Shown piece after piece: positions 1 to 8,177 of a stretch of DNA of 64,000 nucleotides. The notes below the pieces were generated by a model. It did not search any database and was not told where the DNA came from. It was given only the letters and a program-made list of their open reading frames with translations. Location: NCBI GenBank assembly GCA_963824545.1, contig CAWGPP010000002.1, positions 419,438-483,437 on the forward strand. The letters run 5' to 3'. The DNA is from Bog-532 sp963824545 (GTDB lineage: Bacteria > Actinomycetota > Actinomycetes > Streptosporangiales > Streptosporangiaceae). A program made the position numbers and the translations under genes. Numbering within the stretch: position 1 is the first letter of the stretch; each line of letters starts with the position of its first letter.

Positions 1-1
1 G

Positions 2-1132
2 CCCGTTGCGAGGTTCGAGACCGAGCGCGCCGACTACAGCGGCGGGATCGCGCTGCGGACCACGCCCGGGGACGTCCAGTCCATCGACATCATCTTCCTG
101 GACGAGCGGGGCGCCGAGCTGTCCCTGGCGTCCCAGCGCAAGCTGGAGCGCGTCTTCTCCCGGCAGGAGTACCGGCGCGCCTTCCCCGGGGAGATCGCGG
201 AGCTCACCTACCCGCCGCGTGTCGTGGAGTGGTACACCCGCGAACTGCTGCGCTGCGTGAACATGAGCGCGGTCCGCGAGAGCGGCATGAAGGTGGTCGC
301 CGACTGCGCGGGCGGCACCACGGCCCTGGTCATGCCGAGCCTGCTCGGCCGGATCGGCGTCGACGTGCTCACCCTCAACAACGGGCTGAATGAGCTGTCC
401 CCGACCGAGACGGTCGCCCAGCTGCGGGCGGGCCTGCAGCGCCTGTCGGAGGTGGTGTCGTCCTCCCGGGCCTCGTTCGGGGTGCGGTTCGACCCGGTGG
501 GCGAGCGGATCCGGATCGTCGACGAGAAGGGCGAGATGGTCAGCGACGAACGGGCGCTGCTGGTCGTGCTGGATCTCGTCGCCGCGGAGCGGAAGACGGG
601 CCGGGTCGCCCTGCCGGTGACCACCACGCGGGTCGCCGAGCAGGTCTGCCGGTTCCACGGCGTGGAGGTGAACTGGACCCCCACGTCAATGGACGCGCTC
701 ACCCAGGCGGCCGCGGCGGACGACGTGATCTTCGCCGCGGACGGCCGCGGTGGTTTCGTGGTGCCCGAGTTCACCCGGACGGTGGACGGCATCGCCACCT
801 TCGCCCGGCTGATCGGGCTGGTGGCCAGGACCAGGCTGACGCTCAGCCAGATCGACGCGCGGATCCCGGACGCGCACCTGCTCAGGCGGTCCATGCCGAC
901 GCCGTGGGCGGCCAAGGGCAGCGTGATGCGGACCGTGGTGGAAGCCGCGGGCTCGCGTGAGGTGGACACCACCGACGGCGTGCGCGTGGTCGAGCCGGAC
1001 CGCGGCTGGGTGCTCGTGCTGCCCGATCCGGCCGACGCGGTGACGCACCTGTGGGCCGAGGGGACCGACGCCGACACCGCGCAGCTGCTGCTGGACGAAT
1101 GGGCCGGCGTGGTCGAACAGGCAGGCCAGTGA
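2..1132 (+). CDS. Mannose-1-P guanylyltransferase/phosphomannomutase-like protein, 5'-truncated
   Basis: The frame is open from the left edge (first full codon at 2) to TGA at 1132, leaving the C-terminal 376 residues. The visible part looks like the phosphohexomutase-type C-terminal half of the large bifunctional actinobacterial mannose-1-phosphate guanylyltransferase/phosphomannomutase proteins (for example around 'VVADCAGGTTALVMPSLL' and 'NNGLNELSPTET'). The nucleotidyltransferase half would lie left of the window. Such proteins make or handle GDP-mannose precursors. The position directly upstream of a garA-ftsR block agrees, from memory, with Streptomyces gene order. The family call is fairly sure; the exact activity is inferred. 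Confidence 0.7.
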   Translation, partial: PVARFETERADYSGGIALRTTPGDVQSIDIIFLDERGAELSLASQRKLERVFSRQEYRRAFPGEIAELTYPPRVVEWYTRELLRCVNMSAVRESGMKVVADCAGGTTALVMPSLLGRIGVDVLTLNNGLNELSPTETVAQLRAGLQRLSEVVSSSRASFGVRFDPVGERIRIVDEKGEMVSDERALLVVLDLVAAERKTGRVALPVTTTRVAEQVCRFHGVEVNWTPTSMDALTQAAAADDVIFAADGRGGFVVPEFTRTVDGIATFARLIGLVARTRLTLSQIDARIPDAHLLRRSMPTPWAAKGSVMRTVVEAAGSREVDTTDGVRVVEPDRGWVLVLPDPADAVTHLWAEGTDADTAQLLLDEWAGVVEQAGQ

Positions 1133-1655
1133 CGCTGGCCGGCTGAGGCGGCGCCGCCCGGGCCGGGCCGTACCGGCGGCGCCAATCGGATGCCCCGGCA
1201 TGCCCCGGGCCGAGGTTCGCTATTGGTTATGTCCCGGCACAAGCCGCGCTATCGTTGGGGACTGACGAGGTACGCCATGTCGCGATATCCCCGAGCCGTG
1301 AGACAATCACGCAACTATGGAACGCGGGCCGCCGCACGGCTTCTCGTGTTCCCGTGATGGGTCCCGGGCGGGTTCCGGCCGGGCGTCGGTGTGCGGAGGT
1401 GGAGCGGCGGTGGGGCGTAGACGTCGCGACGGAGGCCCGGCGTGGTCTCCGGACGGGGCACCCTCCGGCAGCAGCGGCCAGCGGCCGCGCAAAGGCTGGC
1501 GGCGTCTGCTCGCGTGGCGCATGGACCGGCACGCCCCCGCACCGGTAATCTTGTCAGCCTCATCCCATGAACCCGCGCCGCGTGCCCAGGGACCGGGCCA
1601 GGACGCGGACCTGCCGTCGTGGGAATGGCCCATGGAGGGGAGGCCTGGCGGAGCC
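1133..1655. other. Intergenic region upstream of garA
   Basis: About 520 bp between the mutase-like gene and garA. An open frame continues upstream of the garA start (from 1317), but its arginine/proline-rich translation looks non-coding. No tRNA, terminator or convincing -35/-10 pair was found. The garA promoter is presumably here. Confidence 0.5.
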
Positions 1656-2204
1656 ATGGCCAGCGTCTACTGCACACGGTGCGGTCGCCCGAATCCGGAT
1701 GACGCGCGCTTCTGCTCGAACTGCGGGACCGCCCTGATGCGGGGCGCAGCCGAGCGACCGGGGGAAACGACATCAACGATCTCGCTGGACCGCGCGCAGG
1801 CCCTCGACGCCGAGCTGAACGATGAGCCGCTCGCCGACCCGGCCATGCTCGAGGCGCTGCCGGCCGACACGGCCCTGCTGGTGGTGCACCGCGGGCCGAA
1901 CGCGGGCAGCCGGTTCTTGCTCGACAGCGAGCTGACCACCGCCGGGCGGCACCCCGACAGCGACATCTTCCTCGACGACGTCACCGTGTCCCGCCGGCAC
2001 GCGGAGTTCTACCGGATGGGGACCCGGTTCAGCGTCCGGGACGTCGGAAGCCTCAACGGCACCTACGTCAACCGCGACCGGATCGAGGAAACCGAGCTGT
2101 TCAGCGGGGATGAGGTTCAGATCGGGAAGTTCCGGCTCATCTTCATGACGCACCCGCGCCTTCAGGGACAGCGGCGCGGCGGAGGCGCGCAGGACTACGC
2201 ATGA
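1656..2204 (+). CDS. garA: FHA-domain glycogen accumulation regulator GarA
   Basis: 182-residue zinc-ribbon plus FHA protein. The N-terminus has two CxxC pairs (C6/C9 and C20/C23), then an ETTS motif (residues 37-40) like the Ser/Thr-kinase target in mycobacterial GarA. The C-terminal FHA domain shows 'TAGRHPDSDIFLDDVTVSRR' and 'GSLNGTYVNRDRI', the phosphothreonine-binding loops. In mycobacteria GarA binds and restrains 2-oxoglutarate dehydrogenase and glutamate dehydrogenase until phosphorylated by PknB/PknG. ATG at 1656 was chosen because it directly precedes the zinc ribbon and has GGAGGGG upstream (from 1634); an in-frame ATG at 1632 is possible. The stop overlaps the ftsR start (ATGA), so the two genes are translationally coupled. 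Confidence 0.93.
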   Translation: MASVYCTRCGRPNPDDARFCSNCGTALMRGAAERPGETTSTISLDRAQALDAELNDEPLADPAMLEALPADTALLVVHRGPNAGSRFLLDSELTTAGRHPDSDIFLDDVTVSRRHAEFYRMGTRFSVRDVGSLNGTYVNRDRIEETELFSGDEVQIGKFRLIFMTHPRLQGQRRGGGAQDYA

Positions 2205-3013
2205 GCTCTTCGCGTGAGCCCGCCTCCTTCGGGATCGGTGAGGTTCTCGGTCGGCTGCGGGCTGAGTTCCCCGATGTCAGTACCTCCAAGATCCGGTTCC
2301 TCGAAGCCGAGGGCCTGATCGAGCCGGCCCGGTCCCGATCGGGGTACCGGCAGTTCGCGGTGGCCGACGTCGAGCGGCTCCGGTACATCCTGACCGCCCA
2401 GCGGGACGAGTACCTGCCGCTGCGGGTGATCAAGGAGCGCCTGGATGCGATCGACGCGTCCGCGCAGCCGAACTCCCGGCCGACGCTGGCGTCCGCGCTG
2501 TCCGGGGCCGTGGCGGCCGACGAGGCGTCCCGGCGCGACGGGGGTGGCGCGGCGGGCTACCGTTCTCCGCTGACGCGGGCCGAACTGCTGGAAGCGGCGG
2601 GCATCGACGGCGACAGCCTGGCCGAACTGGAGGACTACGGCCTGATCCGCAGATCCGGCCGGCACTACGGGCGGGACGCGCTGGAGGTGGCCCGGGCCGC
2701 GGCGGCGCTGGCCCGGTTCGGGGTCGGCGCCCGGAACCTGCGGGGCATCAAGGCCTCCGCCGACCGGGACATCTCGCTGGTCGAGCAGCTCGTCACCCCG
2801 CAGTTGCGGCAGCGCGGTCCCGGGGCCCGCGCCTCAGCCGCCCGGGACGCCTGGCAGATCGCGACGCTGACCCTCTGGCTGCACGCCGCGCTGGTCGAAT
2901 CGGCGCTCGACGAGGCGGGCCTGGCCGGTGCCGTGGCCGCCCCCTCCGTGACTGCTCCGGCACCGCGTGTAGACGACGTAGGGGGTGGGTTGCGCTCCGC
3001 GTCGGGCCGATAG
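2201..3013 (+). CDS. ftsR: MerR-family cell-division regulator FtsR
   Basis: 270 residues. The N-terminal winged-helix MerR domain (residues ~10-75) contains 'STSKIRFLEAEGLIEPARSR' and 'GYRQFAVADVERLRYILTAQ', followed by a long C-terminal region with a second MerR-like segment ('LLEAAGIDGDSLAELEDYGL'). This is the Rv1828/FtsR family; FtsR activates ftsZ in Corynebacterium. ATG overlaps the garA stop by 4 bp. The garA-ftsR-nuclease order is conserved in actinobacteria. No effector-binding cysteines are seen. Confidence 0.9.
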   Translation: MSSSREPASFGIGEVLGRLRAEFPDVSTSKIRFLEAEGLIEPARSRSGYRQFAVADVERLRYILTAQRDEYLPLRVIKERLDAIDASAQPNSRPTLASALSGAVAADEASRRDGGGAAGYRSPLTRAELLEAAGIDGDSLAELEDYGLIRRSGRHYGRDALEVARAAAALARFGVGARNLRGIKASADRDISLVEQLVTPQLRQRGPGARASAARDAWQIATLTLWLHAALVESALDEAGLAGAVAAPSVTAPAPRVDDVGGGLRSASGR

Positions 3014-3084
3014 CGGGTGTACCTTGACAAAGGGAGTGGCCAGCCAGCGATGGCATGCCAATCGCACGTGAGGATGGAGCTGTA

Positions 3085-3555
3085 GTGCGGCAGATGGAGG
3101 TCGTCGGCGTCCGGGTCGAGATGCCATCGAACAGCCCTATCGTCCTGCTCAAGGAGACGCAGGGCGACCGGTATTTGCCCATCTGGATCGGTGCGGTCGA
3201 AGCAACGGCTATCGCTTTCGCACAGCAGGGCATGGTCTCTCCGCGTCCGCTGACGCACGATCTGTTCCGTGACGTGCTTGACGTGCTGAACGTTCAGCTG
3301 CGTACGGTCAACATCACCGCCCTGCGGGACGGCATCTTCTATGCCGACCTGGTGTTCTCCAACGGCGCCGAGGTCAGCGCGCGCCCGTCGGACTCGATCG
3401 CGCTCGCGCTGCGCACCGGGGCGTCGATCTTCGCCGCGGAGGAGATCCTCGACGAGGCCGGGGTGGCCATCCCGGACGAGCAGGAGGACGAGGTCGAGAA
3501 GTTCCGGGAGTTTCTGGACACCATCTCGCCGGAAGACTTCGGCCGCGCCACCTGA
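3085..3555 (+). CDS. Bifunctional nuclease family protein (DUF151)
   Basis: 156 residues if translation starts at GTG 3085, which has GGATGGAG just upstream and gives the family's usual start ('MEVVGVRVEM...'). The DUF151 core is seen as 'LLKETQGDRYLPIWIGAVEA' and 'SARPSDSIALALRTGASIF', followed by an acidic C-terminus. Family members are reported to have DNase/RNase activity in plants and bacteria; the role in actinobacteria is unsettled. A possible -35 (TTGACA, 3024-3029) lies in the gap after ftsR, without a good -10. The stop codon forms the first bases of a tandem repeat. Confidence 0.9.
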   Translation: MRQMEVVGVRVEMPSNSPIVLLKETQGDRYLPIWIGAVEATAIAFAQQGMVSPRPLTHDLFRDVLDVLNVQLRTVNITALRDGIFYADLVFSNGAEVSARPSDSIALALRTGASIFAAEEILDEAGVAIPDEQEDEVEKFREFLDTISPEDFGRAT

Positions 3556-3707
3556 GCGGCCGCGCGGCGGCTTGCCGACGCGCGCGCTCCGGAAAGCACT
3601 GAGCGGCCGCGCGGCGGCTTGCCCGGCGCGCGCGCTCCGGAAAGCACTGAGCGGCCGCGCGGCGGCTTGCCCGGCGCGCGCGCTCCGGAAAGCACTGAAC
3701 GGTCGCC
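3553..3707 (+). repeat. Three tandem 47/48-bp hairpin repeats after the nuclease gene
   Basis: Copies start at 3553, 3600 and 3648, with a degenerate fourth start at 3696. Each begins TGAGCGGCCGCGC and ends GGAAAGCAC. The left arm GAGCGGCCGCGC and right arm GCGCGCGCGCTC pair at 10 of 12 positions, so each unit can fold as a hairpin. The first TGA is the stop codon of the upstream gene. Confidence 0.85.
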
Positions 3708-3913
3708 CTACGTTTACGCAACGTCGCTGCGGGACACTGTTAACCCAGGTGGCAAGGCCATGTCAGGGCGCCGGTGATTGCGCATCCCGGGCCGGTATGC
3801 CTGACTTAGACGGAATGTCGCGACGCGCCGTGTGGGATCGTTGACGCCGTGAGCTGGCCGGCTTACGGTTCGAGACGAGTACCCAGGGTGGTCAGCTCGC
3901 GATGGAGGTGGGC

Positions 3914-4591
3914 GTGGCGGGAACCAGGGGCGCGGGATCCACGGACGGCGGTCAGCCGTCCGGTAATCGCCGAGCGAGAGTCCCCGACGCCGAGGAGCAG
4001 GGCACGCTGTTCGACACTGCCGAGGACGCAGGCCAGGGCGTTGCCGAGCAGGCCGGCGGGCAGCATGGGTACGCCACCGGGTCTGCCGCACTGGGCGAGG
4101 AGCTGGCGACGATGGGGTACCGGGGGCCGACCGCGTGCGCCGCGGCGGGCATCACCTACCGGCAGCTCGACTACTGGGCGCGCACGGGACTCGTCGAGCC
4201 AAGCGTCCAGGGCGCGCATGGTTCCGGGTCGCAGCGCCTCTACGGATTCCGGGACATCCTCGTGCTGAAGGTGGTCAAGCGGCTGCTCGACACCGGCATC
4301 TCACTGCAGCAGATCCGCGCGGCCGTGCACCACCTGCGCGATCGCGGCACCGGCGACCTGGCCGAGGTCACCCTGATGAGCGACGGCGTAAGCGTCTACG
4401 AGTGCACCTCACCCGATGAGGTGGTGGACCTGCTGCAAGGCGGCCAGGGGGTGTTCGGCATCGCGCTGGGCCGTGTCTGGCAGGAGGTGGAGGGCAACCT
4501 CGCCGAGCTGCCCGCCGTCCGCGCCGAGGACGGCCTTCTCACCGTCGGCCAGGACGAGCTGTCCAAACGGCGAGCCCAGCGAACGGGTTAG
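3914..4591 (+). CDS. MerR-family regulator, Rv1830/ResR-like
   Basis: 225 residues. A low-complexity N-terminal tail (~60 residues) precedes a MerR helix-turn-helix ('GITYRQLDYWARTGLVEPSV', 'RLYGFRDILVLKVVKRLLDT') and a C-terminal segment 'VYECTSPDEVVDLLQGGQGV'. Position after the DUF151 gene and before gcvP matches M. tuberculosis Rv1830 (ResR/McdR), which affects growth control and antibiotic resilience. GTG 3914 was chosen because GGAGG lies at 3904-3908; ATG 3902 is in frame but lacks a ribosome site. Upstream bases 3708-3913 hold no gene. Confidence 0.85.
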   Translation: MAGTRGAGSTDGGQPSGNRRARVPDAEEQGTLFDTAEDAGQGVAEQAGGQHGYATGSAALGEELATMGYRGPTACAAAGITYRQLDYWARTGLVEPSVQGAHGSGSQRLYGFRDILVLKVVKRLLDTGISLQQIRAAVHHLRDRGTGDLAEVTLMSDGVSVYECTSPDEVVDLLQGGQGVFGIALGRVWQEVEGNLAELPAVRAEDGLLTVGQDELSKRRAQRTG

Positions 4592-4667
4592 GGGACGGCG
4601 AACCGGTCAGGGATCACTGTGCTCGCAGCCCGCTGGGGCTGCTCGCCGGTAACCGTTCGCCGTGCTA

Positions 4668-4704
4668 GCCCGGGGGGACGACCCCCCCGGAACCCCCCGA
4701 TGTG
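4668..4704 (+). repeat. GC-rich mosaic repeat, header only (copy 1)
   Basis: Carries CCCGGGGGGACGACCCCCC followed by GGAACCCCCCGATG, the header seen also at 5183, ~10872, ~20940/21005 and ~41907. The G-run and C-run around CGA form a perfect hairpin. The longer module found at three of the other loci is absent here. Confidence 0.75.
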
Positions 4705-4773
4705 GCTCTCTGCCCGTTCCGGCTGGGTGCCGTTGGCCTGGTCACGGCCGTTTGGCCGGCGCCCCCGCTTCTC

Positions 4774-4841
4774 GCGTCGGCCCCGCCCCCGCGTCGGCCC
4801 CGCCCCCGCGTCGGCCCCGCCCCCGCGTCGGCCCCGCCCCC
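4774..4841 (+). repeat. Four tandem 17-bp repeats
   Basis: GCGTCGGCCCCGCCCCC repeated four times head to tail with almost no variation, in the gcvP upstream region. Purely visual identification; no function assigned. Confidence 0.9.
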
Positions 4842-4946
4842 CGCCGATGTGGGCAGCCGCCCAGGGAATAGCCCTGAGAATGCTGCCCACTTGCCCATAG
4901 CCTCCGCCCGAAGGGTGATAACAGCAAGAAGCGCGCCGCGCTGGGG
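4841..4946 (+). ncRNA. Candidate structured element, copy A (partner at 46041-46147)
   Basis: Shares a long unmatched-to-anything pattern with 46041-46147. Stem 1: GTGGGCAGC (4849-4857) pairs with GCTGCCCAC (4882-4890). It encloses the identical hairpin CAGGG-AATAG-CCCTG (4862-4876). Stem 2: CGCCC-GAA-GGGTG (around 4905-4917). Then the conserved string GTGATAACAGCAAGAAGCG and stem 3, AGCGC-GCC-GCGCT (4930-4942). Stems are kept in copy B with compensating changes. It could be a small RNA, a leader element or a protein-binding DNA structure; strand is uncertain. I cannot match it to a family I know. Confidence 0.55.
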
Positions 4947-4958
4947 GATCTTTGCCGG

Positions 4959-4964
4959 TAGACT
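4959..4964 (+). promoter_or_regulatory. Probable -10 of the gcvP leader transcript
   Basis: TAGACT ends 17 nt before the first base of the glycine aptamer, so transcription would begin just upstream of the riboswitch. No clear -35 is visible. Confidence 0.5.
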
Positions 4965-4980
4965 CATACCGCCAGCGACA

Positions 4981-5122
4981 CCGTCCGGGAGAGTCCTCAC
5001 GCGGCCAGCGCGGGGCGCCGAAGGGGCAACGTTCCCCGGAACCTCTCAGGCACCAGGACCGGACGGGACAGGCATCTCTGAAGTGAGCGCCGGCTTCATC
5101 GGCGCGTAACGACAGAGGGGGA
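4981..5122 (+). promoter_or_regulatory. Glycine riboswitch upstream of gcvP
   Basis: The leader carries the glycine-aptamer signature: GGGAGAG near 4988, GCGCCGAAGGGGCAA at ~5015-5029, then CTCTCAGGCACCAGGACC at 5043-5060. P1 is formed by CCGTCC (4981-4986) and GGACGG (5061-5066). Downstream, 5074-5122 forms a second domain (ATCTCTG with CAGAGGGG, enclosing GCGCCG/CGGCGC) that lacks the aptamer core. It therefore looks like a singlet with a 3' ghost aptamer. Such switches turn on glycine cleavage genes when glycine is abundant, which fits gcvP 150 bp downstream. Confidence 0.92.
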
Positions 5123-5182
5123 GCCGAGGCGGCTGATGCTGCCCGGCGGACGTGCCACCTTCGCCGGGGCCTCGCAGTGCCA

Positions 5183-5210
5183 GCCCGGGGGGACGACCCC
5201 CGGCCCCCGC
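5183..5210 (+). repeat. GC-rich mosaic repeat, header only (copy 2)
   Basis: GCCCGGGGGGACGACCCCC followed by a C-rich run, between the riboswitch and the gcvP ribosome site. It may form a hairpin in the gcvP leader RNA. Confidence 0.65.
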
Positions 5211-5272
5211 GAGGGCGGCTCCGCCGCCGGGAACAGGCCGCCAACTGAACACTCAGCTCAGGAGGCTCCTGG

Positions 5273-8128
5273 ATGGAATTCGCCCGTCGTCATATTGGGC
5301 CCTCACCGGACGAGCAGCGGCGGATGCTCTCGGCCGTCGGGTACGCCTCGCTGGACGAGCTCACCGAGGCCGCCCTCCCGGTCTCGGCGGACGCCGCGCC
5401 GCTCGACCTGCCCCCGGCCCTGACCGAGGAGGCGGCCCTCGCCGAACTGCGCCGGCTGGCCGGGCGCAACCGGGTGCTCACCTCGATGATCGGGCTCGGC
5501 TACTACGGCACGATCACCCCGGCCGTGATCCGCCGCAACGTGCTGGAGAACCCGGGCTGGTACACCGCCTACACGCCCTATCAGCCGGAGATCTCCCAGG
5601 GCCGGCTGGAGGCGCTGCTGAACTTCCAGACGATGATCTCGGACCTGACCGCGCTGCCGGTGGCCGGGGCGTCGCTGCTGGACGAGGCGACCGCCGCCGC
5701 GGAGGCCATGACGCTGGCGCGGCGCGCCGCGGGCAAGGGCCACGTGTTCCTCGCCGACACCGACTGCCTGCCGCAGACCCTCGCGGTCCTGCGCACGCGC
5801 GCCGAACCGCTCGGCATCGACCTCGTCGTCGCGGACGTGACCGCCGAGGTGATCGCCGCCCAGCCGGACGGCGCGCTGTTCGGCGTGCTGCTGCAGTATC
5901 CGGGCGCGTCCGGCGCGGTCCGCGACCTTGCCCCGGTGATCCGGGCCGCACAGGACCGGGGCGCGGTCGCCGCGGTCGCCGCCGACCTGCTCGCGCTCAC
6001 CCTGCTCACCCCGCCGGGGGAACTGGGCGCGGACATCGCGGTCGGCAGCACCCAGCGGTTCGGGCTGCCGATGAGCTTCGGCGGCCCGCACGCCGGTTAC
6101 GTCGCCGTCCGCGGCACACTCCGCCGTCAGCTGCCGGGGCGCCTGGTCGGCGTCTCGGTGGACGCCGACGGCAAGCCCGCCTACCGGCTCGCGCTGCAGG
6201 CCCGGGAACAGCACATCCGCCGCGAGAAGGCGACCAGCAACATCTGCACCGCGCAGGTGCTGCCCGCGGTGCTGGCCGCGATGTACGCGGTGTACCACGG
6301 CCCCGACGGCCTGGCTGCCATCGCCGCCGGTGCGCACCGTAGCGCCGGGATCCTCGCCGCCACGTTGCGGGCCGGCGGATTCCGGACGGCCGATCAGGCG
6401 GTGTTCGACACCGTGCGGGCGGTGCCGCCAGGAGGCCGGAAAGCGGCCGCCGCGGCGCTGGCCCGGGCGCGCGACGCCGGGTACAACGTGTATCTGACGG
6501 CCGACGGCGCGATCCAGGTCAGCTGCGACGAGACGACCACCGACGCGCGCCTGCGGGAGGTCGCCGCCGCGCTGCTGGACCGGGCGCCCGCCGCGGTCGA
6601 GCTGGCCGCGGACCCGGCCGACGCCCCGGGCACCGCAGGGGCACTGCCTGCCGAGCTGCGCCGGTCCGGTGCGTTCCTCACCCACCCGGTGTTCCATGCG
6701 CATCGCAGCGAGACGTCCATGATGCGCTATCTGCGCCGCCTGGCCGACGCCGATATCGCCCTCGACCGGTCCATGATCCCGCTCGGCTCCTGCACGATGA
6801 AGCTCAACGCGGCGGCCGAGATGGAGCCGATCACCTGGCCGGAGTTCGCCAGCCTGCACCCGTTCGCACCGCCGGAGCAGGCGGCCGGGTACCGGGAGCT
6901 GATCAGCCGGCTGGAAACGGCGCTCGCCGCGATCACCGGCTACGACGCGGTCTCGCTGCAGCCGAACGCGGGCTCCCAGGGCGAGCTGGCCGGGCTGCTG
7001 GCCATCCGGGCCTACCACCGGTCCCGGCAGGAGCCGGACCGCACCGTATGCCTGATCCCGGAATCGGCGCATGGCACCAACGCGGCCAGCGCCGTGCTCG
7101 CCGGGCTGCGGGTGTTCGTCGTCAAATGCGGCGCGGACGGCGCGATCGACCTGGGTGACCTGCGCGCCAAGCTGGACACGCACGCCGGCCAGGTCGCCGC
7201 GATCATGCTGACCTACCCGTCCACCAATGGCGTATACGAGGAGACCGTGGGCCAGGTGTGCGACGCGGTGCACGCCGCGGGCGGCCAGGTCTACATCGAC
7301 GGCGCCAACCTCAACGCGCTGGTCGGGCTGGCCACCCCGGTCTCGTTCGGTGCCGATGTCTCCCACCTGAACCTGCACAAGACGTTCTGTATCCCGCACG
7401 GCGGCGGCGGTCCCGGCGTGGGCCCGGTGGCGGTCCGGGCGCACCTGGCCGAGTTCCTGCCCGGCCACGAGACGGCCGTCCACGGGCACGTCGGGCCGGT
7501 CGCGGCCGCGCCCTACGGGTCAGCCGGCATCCTGCCGATCTCCTGGGCCTACATCGCGATGATGGGCGCGGACGGGCTGCGCCAGGCGACTCAGGTCGCG
7601 GTGCTGTCTGCCAACTACGTGGCCCGGCGGCTGGCGCCGCACTACGCGGTGCTCTACACCGGCCGCGCCGGGCTCGTGGCGCACGAATGCGTCATCGACC
7701 TGCGGCCGCTCGCGGCCCGGACCGGCATCACCAACGAGGACGTGGCCAAGCGGCTGGTCGATTACGGGTTCCACGCGCCGACCATGTCGTTCCCGGTGGC
7801 CGGCACGCTGATGATCGAGCCGACCGAGAGCGAGGACATCGGCGAGCTGGATCGGTTCTGCGACGCGATGATCGCCATCCGGCGGGAAATCGAGCGGGTC
7901 GGCGCGGGCGACTACGACCGCGACGACAACCCGCTCAAGAATGCGCCGCACACCGCCGAGATGCTGATCGCGGGGGAGTGGAAGCACGCCTACGATCGCG
8001 CCGAGGCCGCCTACCCGCTGCCCGGCACCCGCCAGGGCAAGTACTGGCCCCCGGTCCGTCGCATCGACCAGGCCTACGGCGACCGGAACTTGGTGTGCGC
8101 CTGTCCGCCCCCGGAGGCCTTTGCCTGA
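5273..8128 (+). CDS. gcvP: Glycine dehydrogenase (aminomethyl-transferring), P-protein
   Basis: 951 residues, the usual length of single-chain P-protein. It decarboxylates glycine with PLP and passes the aminomethyl group to lipoyl GcvH. N-terminus 'FARRHIGPSPDEQRRMLSAV' is typical. The PLP lysine is K703 in 'HLNLHKTFCIPHGGGGPG', and the glycine-rich loop follows. ATG 5273 is preceded by CTCAGGAGGCTCC. Expression is likely glycine-inducible through the riboswitch at 4981-5122. No gcvT or gcvH is adjacent, so the other subunits are encoded elsewhere. Confidence 0.98.
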   Translation: MEFARRHIGPSPDEQRRMLSAVGYASLDELTEAALPVSADAAPLDLPPALTEEAALAELRRLAGRNRVLTSMIGLGYYGTITPAVIRRNVLENPGWYTAYTPYQPEISQGRLEALLNFQTMISDLTALPVAGASLLDEATAAAEAMTLARRAAGKGHVFLADTDCLPQTLAVLRTRAEPLGIDLVVADVTAEVIAAQPDGALFGVLLQYPGASGAVRDLAPVIRAAQDRGAVAAVAADLLALTLLTPPGELGADIAVGSTQRFGLPMSFGGPHAGYVAVRGTLRRQLPGRLVGVSVDADGKPAYRLALQAREQHIRREKATSNICTAQVLPAVLAAMYAVYHGPDGLAAIAAGAHRSAGILAATLRAGGFRTADQAVFDTVRAVPPGGRKAAAAALARARDAGYNVYLTADGAIQVSCDETTTDARLREVAAALLDRAPAAVELAADPADAPGTAGALPAELRRSGAFLTHPVFHAHRSETSMMRYLRRLADADIALDRSMIPLGSCTMKLNAAAEMEPITWPEFASLHPFAPPEQAAGYRELISRLETALAAITGYDAVSLQPNAGSQGELAGLLAIRAYHRSRQEPDRTVCLIPESAHGTNAASAVLAGLRVFVVKCGADGAIDLGDLRAKLDTHAGQVAAIMLTYPSTNGVYEETVGQVCDAVHAAGGQVYIDGANLNALVGLATPVSFGADVSHLNLHKTFCIPHGGGGPGVGPVAVRAHLAEFLPGHETAVHGHVGPVAAAPYGSAGILPISWAYIAMMGADGLRQATQVAVLSANYVARRLAPHYAVLYTGRAGLVAHECVIDLRPLAARTGITNEDVAKRLVDYGFHAPTMSFPVAGTLMIEPTESEDIGELDRFCDAMIAIRREIERVGAGDYDRDDNPLKNAPHTAEMLIAGEWKHAYDRAEAAYPLPGTRQGKYWPPVRRIDQAYGDRNLVCACPPPEAFA

Positions 8129-8163
8129 CCTGAACCCTTAACGAGGCCGCGCGCCGCGCGGGC

Positions 8164-8169
8164 TACGAT
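8164..8169 (+). promoter_or_regulatory. Probable -10 box of the DrrA-like ABC operon
   Basis: TACGAT lies 8 nt before ATG 8178, with GAGGGT between; the transcript would be leaderless or carry a few-base leader. Confidence 0.45.
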
Positions 8170-8177
8170 GAGGGTCG

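Noticed and set aside
5303..7489. Long minus-strand open frame opposite gcvP (728 codons), and a similar 750-codon frame opposite gap-pgk
   Set aside because: Such antisense frames are expected in high-GC DNA; their Gly/Arg/His/Val-rich composition mirrors the true genes and no conserved motif is present.
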